Positions 1 to 6,702 of a DNA stretch of 24,640 bases are shown here, one piece after another. How positions within the stretch are numbered: the first letter of the stretch is position 1; each line of letters begins with the position of its first letter. A model generated the notes under the pieces. That model worked only from the letters and a program-made list of their open reading frames with translations. It did not search any database and was not told the origin of the DNA. Where the stretch lies: assembly GCA_003246035.1 (NCBI GenBank), contig QKBP01000001.1, positions 1 to 24,640 of the forward strand. The letters run 5' to 3'. The position numbers and the translations under genes were made by a program. Source of the DNA: Desulfuromonadaceae bacterium. Lineage in GTDB: Bacteria; Desulfobacterota; Desulfuromonadia; Desulfuromonadales; SZUA-401.

Positions 1-1
1 T

Positions 2-397
2 CTCCCCTTGCTGCACATCCAGGATTTCCTGCCGCTGGTCGCCCTGTCCCGCCGTGCCCGGGTCAATCTCTATTCGGCAGCCGTGACCCTGATGGACGTC
101 CGCCGCAGTTTCGAGATCGGCTTTTTGGCCGACGGCATGTCGAGGGTGCCGCTACGCGATCACTGGGACCGGGTCGCCGCTCGCGACCTCGAGCGTTCCC
201 TCGAGGACGTCGCCTATCGCATGGTCGAGAGAGTGTTGGTCGACCACGACGGCAACCTCGAGGCCTTTGTCAATCGCCGTCGTCGGCGCGTCGGCGCGTA
301 CCGGGAGCTCTGTGCGCGCCTGCGTGCCACCACGCCGGTCAACCTTCATCCGCTGGCGGTCAGCATCGAGTCCCTGCGGGAACTGCTGCACGACTAG
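2..397 (+). CDS. NAD-specific glutamate dehydrogenase, C-terminal end (partial at the window edge)
   Basis: The reading frame is open from the left edge, so only the last 131 residues are visible; the TTG at 8 is not a credible start. The segment matches the extreme C-terminus of the large (about 1,600-residue) bacterial NAD-dependent glutamate dehydrogenases, which oxidise glutamate to 2-oxoglutarate and ammonia. The recognisable pattern is a Trp-Asp-Arg-Val-Ala-Ala-Arg segment with a following helix, then an Arg-rich helix (residues about 82-105), then a closing block resembling the family's usual Leu-Arg-Ala / Leu-Ala-Val-Ser / Leu-Arg-Glu-Leu ending. The catalytic part lies outside the window, so the assignment rests on the tail alone. 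Another large protein with a similar helical tail cannot be fully excluded. Confidence 0.68.
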   Translation, partial: LPLLHIQDFLPLVALSRRARVNLYSAAVTLMDVRRSFEIGFLADGMSRVPLRDHWDRVAARDLERSLEDVAYRMVERVLVDHDGNLEAFVNRRRRRVGAYRELCARLRATTPVNLHPLAVSIESLRELLHD

Positions 398-427
398 CGT
401 CAACACCCTTACAGGAGTAACCGCTTC

Positions 428-1009
428 ATGATGAAAAGACAGCTCGGCCCGTGCGTCACCTTCTTCCCGCAGCCGACGACCCTGATTTCGAGCCGCGGAG
501 CCGATGGCCGTGACAACGTAATGACCGCCTCCTGGGTGAGCATCGTCAGCAAGACCCCTCCGACGGTCGCGGTGTCGCTCAACCGTGGGCGCCTGACCTA
601 TGCGCAGATTCGCGAGACCGGTAGCTTTGTGGTCAACCAGGTCCCGGCGGCCCTGGCCGTCGAGGCCGATTACTGCGGGATCCGCTCCGGACGCGATCGC
701 AACAAGCTGCTACGCTGCAAGCTGACCACCGCGCCGGCCACCCTGGTCGAGGCCCCGTTGATCGTCGAATGTCCGCTCAATCTCGAGTGTCGCTACCTGC
801 AGGAGGTGGAACTCGGGGATTATCGCCTGGTGCTCGGAGAGATCGTCGAGGTGCACGCGGTGGAGGAGGCCTTTGCCGAAAGTGAGGCCGGCGAGGTCGG
901 CCCGTTCTCCCCGCTGGTCTACCTCGGCGGGATCCGCGAGTACTGGTCTCTGGGGGAGCGCGAGGCGATCGCCTACCGTGACGGCCAGCAGATCGAGTCC
1001 GAAGGCTAG
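428..1009 (+). CDS. Flavin reductase-like / flavoredoxin-family FMN-binding protein
   Basis: This 193-residue protein has the split-barrel flavin reductase-like fold. Its N-terminal half carries the typical order: a Pro-Thr-Thr-Leu-Ile strand, a Gly-Arg-Asp-Asn-Val turn, an Ala-Ser-Trp-Val strand, a Pro-Pro-Thr-Val-Ala-Val-Ser strand, and a Thr-Gly-Ser-Phe-Val-Val-Asn helix-strand (residues about 66-72). Members bind FMN and either reduce flavin or carry electrons. In sulfate- and metal-reducing anaerobes they are often called flavoredoxins. The substrate cannot be told from the sequence. The start at 428 is supported by AGGAG at 413-417. A second ATG directly follows, but its spacing would be longer. 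The gene stands alone, followed by a promoter-bearing gap. Confidence 0.85.
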   Translation: MMKRQLGPCVTFFPQPTTLISSRGADGRDNVMTASWVSIVSKTPPTVAVSLNRGRLTYAQIRETGSFVVNQVPAALAVEADYCGIRSGRDRNKLLRCKLTTAPATLVEAPLIVECPLNLECRYLQEVELGDYRLVLGEIVEVHAVEEAFAESEAGEVGPFSPLVYLGGIREYWSLGEREAIAYRDGQQIESEG

Positions 1010-1024
1010 GGGGCGAATATAGTC

Positions 1025-1054
1025 TGGACAGGGGCGATGTCCCTGTGGTATACG
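1025..1054 (+). promoter_or_regulatory. Candidate sigma-70 promoter for the panB leader
   Basis: A TGGACA box (1025-1030) and a TATACG box (1049-1054) are separated by 18 bases. A perfect inverted repeat lies in the spacer: ACAGGG at 1028-1033 and CCCTGT at 1041-1046, seven bases apart. It could be an operator. Transcription would start near 1061, giving an untranslated leader of about 230 bases before panB. The call rests on consensus matching only. Confidence 0.45.
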
Positions 1055-1059
1055 ATATG

Positions 1060-1265
1060 CGCATTTTTTAGAACGGCTTTTTAGGTAACCCGAAGGCGCT
1101 GGCCCGGAACACGTAACGGAGCACACACATCGCCTCCGGCAGACCGACTGCCGCAAACGGACATACCGCCTGGATCCACGGACCGGGACGGAGGGCAATA
1201 GCAGGAGGACGGCGTGCGCGCCGTTATCTATATCTGCGCCTTCCGGCTCCCCGGGAGGCGTTTTT
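1060..1265 (+). promoter_or_regulatory. Structured 5' leader of panB (candidate attenuator or riboswitch)
   Basis: This stretch has no coding signature. It holds several perfect stems: CGGCAG/CTGCCG (1137-1142 with 1148-1153), CCCGG/CCGGG (1103-1107 with 1183-1187) and ACGGCG/CGCCGT around a TGCG loop (1209-1224), before the terminator hairpin at 1237-1260. AACGGC (1072-1077) can pair with GCCGTT (1220-1225), excluding the 1209-1224 hairpin. Mutually exclusive stems before a terminator are what a regulated leader would show. A conserved 'pan' RNA motif upstream of pantothenate genes is known from some bacteria, including Deltaproteobacteria. I cannot confirm that this is an example. A free-standing small RNA that ends at the terminator is the main alternative. 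Confidence 0.45.
1237..1265 (+). terminator. Intrinsic terminator 30 bases before the panB start
   Basis: A ten-base-pair GC-rich stem (1237-1246 with 1251-1260, one G-T pair) with a CTCC loop is followed directly by five T residues (1261-1265). Only 18 bases separate the T tract from the panB ribosome binding site at 1284-1289. A promoter downstream of the terminator is therefore hard to fit, and panB transcription probably has to read through it. Confidence 0.8.
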
Positions 1266-1294
1266 CGTGGCCGGCGACACGACAGGAAGACGAT

Positions 1295-2095
1295 GTGAAG
1301 AGAGTCACGATTCCCGACATCCTTGCACGCAAACAGACCGGCGACCGGATCACGGTCCTGACCGCCTACGACTATACCTTCGCCCGCATCATCGACGGCG
1401 CCGGAATCGATATCGTCCTGGTCGGTGACTCGCTCGGAGCGATCGTCAGCGGCTACGATCACACCCTGCCGGTCACCATGGACGAGATGGTCTACCATAC
1501 CCGCGCCGTCAGCCGCGGGACCCAGCACGCCCTGCTGGTTGCCGATATGCCATTCCTTTCGTACCAGGTCGATGCCGCCGAGGCCCGTCGCAATGCCGGA
1601 CGACTGATCAAGGAGGGGGGCGCGCAGGCGGTCAAGATCGAGGGGGGGGAGCTGGTCGCCGAGACCATCCGCTCCATCGTCGCCATGGACATCCCGGTGA
1701 TGGGCCACGTCGGGCTCACTCCCCAATCGGTGCACCGCATGGGGGGATTCAAGGTCCAGGGGAAGGCGGTTGAACAGGCCGAGCAGATCCTCGCCGATGC
1801 CCGCGCCGTGGCCGAGGCCGGAGTCTTCGCGGTAACCCTCGAATGCGTGCCGGCACCTCTGGCCGAGCGGATCAGCGCCGAGCTGGCGATCCCGACCATC
1901 GGCATCGGCGCCGGACCCCATTGCGACGGCCAGGTCCTGGTGATTCACGACATTCTCGGGTTGTGTGACAAGTACTCCCCCAAGTTCGTCAAGCGTTTTG
2001 CCGATGTCAGCGACACCGTGCGCGCCGGCATCGATGCCTACATCCGCGAGGTCAAGGATGGCAGCTTCCCGGCTCCCGAACACAGCTTCTCCTGA
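1295..2095 (+). CDS. panB: 3-methyl-2-oxobutanoate hydroxymethyltransferase
   Basis: PanB transfers a hydroxymethyl group from methylene-tetrahydrofolate to 2-oxoisovalerate, making ketopantoate in pantothenate/CoA synthesis in the cytosol. The 266-residue protein is the normal family length. Visible hallmarks are Val-Gly-Asp-Ser-Leu-Gly (residues 43-48, metal/substrate Asp45), Ala-Asp-Met-Pro-Phe (83-87, Asp84), the Gly-His-Val-Gly-Leu-Thr-Pro-Gln loop, the catalytic Glu segment Thr-Leu-Glu-Cys-Val-Pro and the Gly-Ile-Gly-Ala-Gly strand. I chose the GTG at 1295 because AGGAAG lies at 1284-1289. The frame is open further upstream, but that extension would run through the terminator hairpin and does not resemble PanB. 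It heads the panB-panC-panD run. Confidence 0.97.
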   Translation: MKRVTIPDILARKQTGDRITVLTAYDYTFARIIDGAGIDIVLVGDSLGAIVSGYDHTLPVTMDEMVYHTRAVSRGTQHALLVADMPFLSYQVDAAEARRNAGRLIKEGGAQAVKIEGGELVAETIRSIVAMDIPVMGHVGLTPQSVHRMGGFKVQGKAVEQAEQILADARAVAEAGVFAVTLECVPAPLAERISAELAIPTIGIGAGPHCDGQVLVIHDILGLCDKYSPKFVKRFADVSDTVRAGIDAYIREVKDGSFPAPEHSFS

Positions 2096-2102
2096 GGCCG
2101 CC

Positions 2103-2957
2103 ATGGAGACCATCTCCACCCCGGAGCAGATGCAGCAGATGGCCCTGCAGGCGCGTCGCGCGGGTCAGCGCATCGCCTTCGTGCCGACCATGGGCTACCT
2201 GCACGCCGGTCATCTTTCGCTGTTGCGGGAGGGGCGACGTCGCGGCGATCTGCTGGTGCTGTCGATCTTCGTCAACCCGACCCAGTTCGGCCCGAACGAG
2301 GACCTCGACAGCTACCCGCGCGATCTCGAACGTGACCTGGACCTGGCTCGCGAGGCCGGGGTCGATATCGTTTACCTCCCCGACCCGCCGAGCATGTATC
2401 CGCCCGGCTACGCCACCTGGGTCGAGGTCGAGGCGAGCCTGACCGACACCCTCTGCGGGCGCTCCCGCCCCGGGCATTTCCGCGGCGTCACCACGGTGGT
2501 CAGCAAGCTGTTCCAGATCGTCCAGCCCGACGTGGCGCTGTTCGGGAGCAAGGACTTCCAGCAGCTCGCGATCATTCGTCGCATGACCAGCGACCTCAAC
2601 TTCCCGATCGAGATCGTCGGCATGCCGATCGTTCGCGAGGATGACGGCCTGGCCATGAGCTCGCGCAACGTCTACTTGAGCCCGGAGCTGCGGCGCCAGG
2701 CGCTCTCGCTGCATGCAGGGCTGCAGCTTGCACGGCAGAGGGTAGCCGCCGGTGAGTCGGACTGCGCAGCCCTGATCAACGCGGTCCGTGAGCGGATCTG
2801 TGCTGAGCCGGCGGCCGAAATCGATTACATCCAGGTTTGCCATGCGCAGACCCTGGCCGACATGACCCTGGTGGATCGCCACGCCGTGATGTTGCTGGCG
2901 GTCCGTTTCGGTAAGACTCGATTGATCGATAACCATCACCTGATGGAGGAGAACTGA
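2103..2957 (+). CDS. panC: Pantothenate synthetase (pantoate--beta-alanine ligase)
   Basis: PanC joins pantoate and beta-alanine using ATP through a pantoyl-adenylate intermediate. The 284-residue protein has the nucleotidyltransferase signature Pro-Thr-Met-Gly-Tyr-Leu-His-Ala-Gly-His (28-37), the Phe-Val-Asn-Pro-Thr-Gln-Phe strand, the Arg-Pro-Gly-His-Phe-Arg-Gly-Val block, Phe-Gly-Ser-Lys-Asp-Phe-Gln-Gln and the closing Met-Ser-Ser-Arg-Asn loop, which plays the KMSKS role. The start at 2103 follows GAGG at 2094-2097 and sits seven bases after the panB stop, pointing to coupled translation. An upstream extension of the frame overlaps panB and is not part of the protein. Confidence 0.97.
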   Translation: METISTPEQMQQMALQARRAGQRIAFVPTMGYLHAGHLSLLREGRRRGDLLVLSIFVNPTQFGPNEDLDSYPRDLERDLDLAREAGVDIVYLPDPPSMYPPGYATWVEVEASLTDTLCGRSRPGHFRGVTTVVSKLFQIVQPDVALFGSKDFQQLAIIRRMTSDLNFPIEIVGMPIVREDDGLAMSSRNVYLSPELRRQALSLHAGLQLARQRVAAGESDCAALINAVRERICAEPAAEIDYIQVCHAQTLADMTLVDRHAVMLLAVRFGKTRLIDNHHLMEEN

Positions 2958-2960
2958 CCC

Positions 2961-3362
2961 ATGACCCGTAAAATGCTCAAGTCGAAAATCCACCGCGCAA
3001 CCGTGACCGGTGCCGACCTGCACTACGAGGGGAGCATCACCATCGATCCGCTTCTGATGGAGGCGGCCGATATCCTCGACAACGAGTTTGTCGACATCTG
3101 GAACGTCAACTACGGTACCCGCTTTTCGACCTACGCCATCGCCGGGCAGCCCGGCAGCGGTACGATCTGCATCAACGGCGCCGCGGCACGCCTGGTCTCC
3201 AGGGGAGACCTGGTGATTATCGCCAGCTGGCAGGACATGGAGGCCGAAGAGGCCCGCCAGCATCAGCCACGCCTGGTGTTTGTCGATGAGCAGAACCGCC
3301 AGGTCGACCTGGAGCGCAAGCTTGAGAAGCCTGGCCAGGGCGACCTGAAGAAAGCGATCTGA
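2961..3362 (+). CDS. panD: Aspartate 1-decarboxylase (pyruvoyl-dependent)
   Basis: PanD makes beta-alanine, the co-substrate of PanC. It is translated as a proenzyme that cleaves itself at Gly24-Ser25 within Tyr-Glu-Gly-Ser; Ser25 becomes the pyruvoyl cofactor. Also visible are Ile-Trp-Asn-Val (about 46-49), Arg-Phe-Ser-Thr-Tyr-Ala-Ile, and Asn-Gly-Ala-Ala-Ala-Arg, all conserved in the family. The length, 133 residues, is normal. The start at 2961 is three bases after the panC stop, with a GGAGGAG site at 2945-2951. A second ATG at residue 5 also exists, but the upstream start gives the usual N-terminus. Confidence 0.97.
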   Translation: MTRKMLKSKIHRATVTGADLHYEGSITIDPLLMEAADILDNEFVDIWNVNYGTRFSTYAIAGQPGSGTICINGAAARLVSRGDLVIIASWQDMEAEEARQHQPRLVFVDEQNRQVDLERKLEKPGQGDLKKAI

Positions 3363-3366
3363 GCGT

Positions 3367-4653
3367 ATGGCGACCCTGTACGTCGCGCGTCAGGTCCTTC
3401 CGATCAGCAGGCCTTCCCTTGAGAACGGCGCCATACTGGTCGACAAGGGGAGGATCATCGCCGTGGGGCCCGCCGGGCGCCTAACGGAGAGCTGCCCGGA
3501 AGCCCACGTGGTCGACTTCGGCAATGCCGCGCTGCTTCCGCCGATGGTCAACGCCCACACCCATCTCGAGCTGACCCGTTTTCCATCCTGGGCCGAGCGG
3601 GCGGGGATGGCCGGGCCTCCGGCTTCGTTCGTCGACTGGATCCAGCGCCTTATCACTGTCAAGCGCAGCCGCCCCACCGAGGAGTTCGCCCCCTCGCTCG
3701 CAGCCGGGGTGAGCGCCTGTCTCGACAGCGGCACCGCAGCGGTGGGGGATATCCTCTCGTATTTCCCGGCCCGCAGCGCTTATGGATCGGCGCCTCTGCG
3801 CGGCAAGGTTTTTTACGAGGCCCTCGGGCGTGAGCCGGCCAAGTGTCGCTGGATGCTGGAGGCGATCGGCCAGATGGTCGAGGAAGGAGGGGCCGGCTGG
3901 CTATCTCCTGCCGTATCGCCCCATTCGCCCTACTCGCTCTCCGAGGAATACCTCCAGCAGGTCTGCGGTTTCGCGCGGCGTCACGGCCTGCCGATGATGA
4001 TTCACCTCGCCGAGTCTCCCGAGGAGGTCACATTCCTGCAGGATTCGAGCGGCCCGATTGCCGAGCAGCTCTACCCCTTCGTCGGGTGGCGCGGGATGGT
4101 GCCACCTGCCGCGGGGGTTTCTCCGCTTGAAGCCCTGAAAAGAGCGGGTGGCCTGCACGCTACGACCCTGCTGGTTCATGGCGTACAGCTTACGGATGCT
4201 GAAATCGACGCGGTTGCCGAGGTCGGCAACTCGGTGGTCCTCTGCCCGCGCTCCAACGCGCGCCTCGACGTGGGAACGGCGCCGTTCGCCAAGCTGCGTG
4301 CAGCGAACATCAACCTCGCCTTCGGAACCGATTCGATGGCCAGCGTCGACTCGCTCTCGGTCTGGGACGAGATCGCCTTTGCCCGCACGGCCTACGGTTC
4401 TGCCGCCGACCCGGCTTTCCTGATCGACGCGGCGACCCGAGGGGGTGCCAAGGCCCTGAACATCCACGGCGAGATCGGGGCGCTCGCTCCCGGTTACGGC
4501 GTGCACTTCCAGATTGTCCGTCTCCCCGAGGAGACGACGGAAGGGGAGGTGCTCGAGTACCTGTGCAGCGGCGTCCCCAACAGCAGCATACGCCTGTTTC
4601 TCGACGGCGAAGAGATCTCGGGCGACACCTGGGACCCAGCGCTTGCGGAGTAA
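3367..4653 (+). CDS. Amidohydrolase of the MtaD/SsnA type, possibly aminodeoxyfutalosine deaminase
   Basis: This 428-residue metal-dependent hydrolase keeps the complete active site of the adenosine/S-adenosylhomocysteine deaminase group: His64-Thr-His66-Leu-Glu, His213 with Glu216 (His-Leu-Ala-Glu), His271 and Asp322 (Gly-Thr-Asp-Ser). It therefore should be an active deaminase, probably acting on an adenine-containing nucleoside. Many anaerobic Deltaproteobacteria make menaquinone by the futalosine route, in which a protein of this family (MqnX) deaminates aminodeoxyfutalosine. That is my preferred role, with 5'-methylthioadenosine/SAH deaminase as the alternative. It starts four bases after the panD stop and is likely co-transcribed, although a link to pantothenate is not evident. 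Confidence 0.85.
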   Translation: MATLYVARQVLPISRPSLENGAILVDKGRIIAVGPAGRLTESCPEAHVVDFGNAALLPPMVNAHTHLELTRFPSWAERAGMAGPPASFVDWIQRLITVKRSRPTEEFAPSLAAGVSACLDSGTAAVGDILSYFPARSAYGSAPLRGKVFYEALGREPAKCRWMLEAIGQMVEEGGAGWLSPAVSPHSPYSLSEEYLQQVCGFARRHGLPMMIHLAESPEEVTFLQDSSGPIAEQLYPFVGWRGMVPPAAGVSPLEALKRAGGLHATTLLVHGVQLTDAEIDAVAEVGNSVVLCPRSNARLDVGTAPFAKLRAANINLAFGTDSMASVDSLSVWDEIAFARTAYGSAADPAFLIDAATRGGAKALNIHGEIGALAPGYGVHFQIVRLPEETTEGEVLEYLCSGVPNSSIRLFLDGEEISGDTWDPALAE

Positions 4654-4659
4654 AAGCCC

Positions 4660-5103
4660 ATGATGGAGGAGACCGGAACGGTTATCGAGCTCAAGGGCCC
4701 CTCGACGGCGCTCGTCCTGTGCAAGAAGGGGAGTTTCTGCGAGCACTGCGCCGCCATGGATACCTGCCGCATGGGAGACGACAACCAGTCGATGCAGGTC
4801 GAGGCGCTCAACCCGCTGGGTGCCGAGGTCGGTGACCGCGTACTGCTGGCGGTCAGCTCGAAAAGCTTCCTCTCCTCGTCGTTCCTGGTGTATATTGTCC
4901 CGCTGCTGGGGCTGCTCTTCGGCGCCCTGGTCGGCCAATACATCGGCGAGACCGTGATCACCGATCTGCCGGCACAGCTGCTCTCGGCGATTTTCGGTGT
5001 CGCGTTCCTGGTCGGGTCTTTTCTGACCATCCGGATCGGAAGCCGGGCCCTCAAGCGCGAAGCTTTTCTGCCGCGCATCATCCGTATCCTCGAGGACGAC
5101 TGA
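4660..5103 (+). CDS. RseC/SoxR-reducing-type membrane protein
   Basis: The 147-residue protein has the RseC_MucC layout. The N-terminal part carries Cys21, Cys27, Cys30 and Cys36, then come two membrane segments (about 69-92 and 107-128) and a short basic tail. In other bacteria, members (RseC, RsxC-associated proteins) act at the inner membrane in sigma-E control or in electron transfer that keeps SoxR reduced. No rseA, rseB or rnf genes are nearby, so the role here is open. The four cysteines suggest an iron-sulfur or redox site. The start at 4660 is six bases after the previous stop. An adjacent second ATG (4663) could also be used. Confidence 0.85.
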   Translation: MMEETGTVIELKGPSTALVLCKKGSFCEHCAAMDTCRMGDDNQSMQVEALNPLGAEVGDRVLLAVSSKSFLSSSFLVYIVPLLGLLFGALVGQYIGETVITDLPAQLLSAIFGVAFLVGSFLTIRIGSRALKREAFLPRIIRILEDD

Positions 5104-5111
5104 CGATCAGC

Positions 5112-5573
5112 ATGGGCATCAAGATCATTGCCACCAACAAGAAGGCCTATCACGACTATTTCATCGACGAAGTCTTCGAAGCCGGCATGGTTCTGACCGG
5201 CACGGAGGTCAAGTCGCTGCGCCAGGGGGCCGCCAACCTCAAGGACGCCTTCTGTCGCATCAAGAACGACGAGATCTTCGTCAACAACCTGCACATCAGC
5301 CCCTACGAGCACGGCAACATCCACAACGTCGACCCGACCCGGGTCCGCAAGCTCCTCCTTCATCGGGCCGAGATCGCCAAGCTGGTACGCAAGGTCGAGG
5401 AGAAGGGTTTGTCGTTGGTGCCGACGAAGATCTATTTCAAGAACAGCCTGGTCAAGCTCGAAATCGGAGTGGCGCGCGGCAAGAAGCTGCATGACAAGCG
5501 CGAGACCCTCAAGCGCAAGGAAGCCGATCGCGAGATGGCCAAGGCGATCAAATCCCGAGGCCGGGAATACTAG
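5112..5573 (+). CDS. smpB: SsrA-binding protein SmpB
   Basis: SmpB binds tmRNA and carries it into the A site of stalled ribosomes for trans-translation. The 153-residue protein has the family's N-terminal Asn-Lys-Lys-Ala-Tyr-His-Asp-Tyr, the [10 protein letters not shown] motif (about 28-37), the Asn-Leu-Lys-Asp-Ala strand, the Leu-Leu-Leu-His-Arg segment and the C-terminal basic Gly-Lys-Lys-Leu-His-Asp-Lys-Arg tail that inserts into the mRNA channel. The start at 5112 gives the usual N-terminus. The ssrA gene lies 453 bases downstream, separated only by the FHA gene. Confidence 0.98.
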   Translation: MGIKIIATNKKAYHDYFIDEVFEAGMVLTGTEVKSLRQGAANLKDAFCRIKNDEIFVNNLHISPYEHGNIHNVDPTRVRKLLLHRAEIAKLVRKVEEKGLSLVPTKIYFKNSLVKLEIGVARGKKLHDKRETLKRKEADREMAKAIKSRGREY

Positions 5574-5594
5574 GTCGATACGACGGAGCAGGTG

Positions 5595-5957
5595 ATGGCT
5601 AAACTGGTACTGATGATCGGGGACAAGGTGCTCAAGGAGATCCAGCTCAGCGACAGGCCGCTGTGCATCGGGCGTGACCCCGGGAGCGACATTCCGCTCG
5701 ATAATCCCGCGGTGTCGCGGCTGCATGCCGAAATCTACCGCCAGGGCTATTCCTTTTACGTTGAGGACAAGAACAGTACCAACGGAACGTTTCTGAACGG
5801 CACCTTTACCCGGGTCAGTGCCCTGAATCATAACGACCGGATCACCATCGGCAAGCATGTATTGGTTTACGTGGAACAGGGGAAACTTGCCTCGTCCGTG
5901 GACGATGCCAGTCAGACCGTCTTCATGACCCGGGACGAGCTGAAAAAGAAACGATAA
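5595..5957 (+). CDS. Small FHA-domain protein
   Basis: Nearly the whole 120-residue protein is one forkhead-associated domain, a phosphothreonine-binding module. The conserved residues are present: Gly26-Arg27, Ser41 with Arg-Leu-His44, and Asn60-Ser-Thr-Asn63-Gly-Thr with the following Leu-Asn-Gly. The C-terminus has a Ser-Gln-Thr-Val-Phe segment with a threonine and a Lys-rich end. There is no membrane segment or second domain, so it is likely an adaptor for a Ser/Thr kinase encoded elsewhere. I chose the ATG at 5595 because GGAG at 5585-5588 is well spaced; a GTG just before it is too close. Its position between smpB and ssrA is unusual and unexplained. Confidence 0.92.
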   Translation: MAKLVLMIGDKVLKEIQLSDRPLCIGRDPGSDIPLDNPAVSRLHAEIYRQGYSFYVEDKNSTNGTFLNGTFTRVSALNHNDRITIGKHVLVYVEQGKLASSVDDASQTVFMTRDELKKKR

Positions 5958-5960
5958 TGC

Positions 5961-5989
5961 TTGGTTTCCGTCCGTGACCGTGCGAAAAT
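5961..5989 (+). promoter_or_regulatory. Weak candidate promoter for ssrA
   Basis: TTGGTT (5961-5966) and GAAAAT (5984-5989) are 17 bases apart, which would start transcription near 5996 and require removal of about 30 bases by RNase P. Matches to consensus are moderate. Read-through from the upstream operon is an alternative. No better pair is visible between 5958 and 6026. Confidence 0.3.
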
Positions 5990-6026
5990 GGTCATGTGCC
6001 TGACAGGTACGGTTCTTTGACAAGAT

Positions 6027-6376
6027 GGGGGTGCACTGGTTTCGACGGGGGTCGGAAGCGCTGGTTGCATGCCGGAGTGGGCTGGCTCCGTAACAAAGCC
6101 CAACACAAACAAACGCCGACAACGACGTTCGTTACGCACTGGCTGCTTAATTGCAGCCACGTCTCTGGTTCTATCGCCCGTGTAGGGCTGGAGACGTCAA
6201 TCTAGCGGGCTAGTTTCCGCGGTGCCTGTGACGCGGTTGCGAAACTCAAGCAGGCTCGCCCGAAGAAAATCCTGTTCGTGGGAGTTTTTAGGGTTAATGC
6301 AAAACACGAACTAAGCATGTAGACGCCTGCCGTGAAAGGCTTTCGGACGCGGGTTCGATTCCCGCCACCTCCACCA
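6027..6376 (+). ncRNA. ssrA: tmRNA (transfer-messenger RNA)
   Basis: This 350-base one-piece tmRNA rescues ribosomes stalled on broken mRNA. The 5' end GGGGGTG (6027-6033) pairs over seven positions with CACCTCC (6366-6372), one being G-U; A6373 is the discriminator and CCA (6374-6376) is encoded. The 5' region has the conserved TGGTTTCGACGGGG block (6037-6050), and the 3' end has the T-arm GGTTCGATTCC (6353-6363). The internal reading frame at 6115-6150 encodes the tag. Several pseudoknot-type stems are apparent between 6150 and 6300, for example around the GGCTGC/GCAGCC segment. The terminator follows directly. Confidence 0.98.
6115..6150 (+). other. tmRNA tag-peptide reading frame
   Basis: The codons from GCC at 6115 to TAA at 6148-6150 read Ala-Asp-Asn-Asp-Val-Arg-Tyr-Ala-Leu-Ala-Ala. 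The Tyr-Ala-Leu-Ala-Ala end is the classic degradation signal recognised by ClpXP and related proteases. In use, an extra uncoded alanine from the charged tmRNA precedes it. The exact resume codon is inferred from the family pattern; GCC is the natural choice. Confidence 0.92.
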
Positions 6377-6385
6377 ATTTGACAG

Positions 6386-6415
6386 CGCCCGGCTGCTTCG
6401 GCAGTCGGGCGTTTT
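6386..6415 (+). terminator. Intrinsic terminator of ssrA
   Basis: An 11-base-pair stem (6386-6396 with 6401-6411, one G-U pair) closes a TTCG tetraloop and is followed by four T residues (6412-6415). It begins ten bases after the CCA end of the tmRNA. Confidence 0.92.
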
Positions 6416-6555
6416 GCGTTGCGCTGTGCCATGTCACGGTCATTCCTGTGTCAAACTCGTGCCAGTGTCGTTCTCGACAAGCCGCAATCCCGTCACGCAA
6501 CCGGTCACCTCCTTGCAACTCTTCTAAATCACAGGCCCTTTGATCCTCCATTTTC
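6416..6555 (+). other. Non-coding spacer with no recognised element
   Basis: Between the ssrA terminator and the chemotaxis promoter I see no gene, strong hairpin or integrase-type sequence. The 3' end of ssrA is a frequent integration site for islands, but no repeat of that end is visible in this window. Confidence 0.5.
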
Positions 6556-6584
6556 TTGACCTTTCGAGCAAAAAAACTTATTGT
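6556..6584 (+). promoter_or_regulatory. Candidate sigma-70 promoter of the chemotaxis operon
   Basis: TTGACC (6556-6561) and TATTGT (6579-6584) are separated by exactly 17 bases, with an A-rich run (6570-6576) in the spacer. Transcription would start near 6591. The next gene can then only use a start downstream of this point. It is the only plausible promoter before cheB. Confidence 0.6.
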
Positions 6585-6702
6585 TCCAAGATTCCAGCAG
6601 CTTGTCTCTGCCATCAGGGCGCGTCTTTTGCAGGTACCCCCTGTTTGGTGTGTAGCGCCATTGTTTTGTCCCCCCAGTGAACTTGAGAGAACGGCGGCAA
6701 CG

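Noticed and set aside
710..2119. Long open frame on the minus strand across the flavin reductase and panB
   Set aside because: It is an antisense shadow caused by high GC; the plus-strand genes are certain and the minus product has no recognisable domain.
6017..6022. TTGACA just before ssrA as its -35 box
   Set aside because: It lies only five bases before the mature 5' end, so it cannot drive a transcript that includes that end.
5996..6205. Short plus-strand open frame inside ssrA
   Set aside because: The region is tmRNA; only the short tag frame in another register is translated.
6377..6702. Possible genomic-island junction at the 3' end of ssrA
   Set aside because: No integrase gene and no repeated copy of the ssrA end is visible; a normal terminator follows instead.
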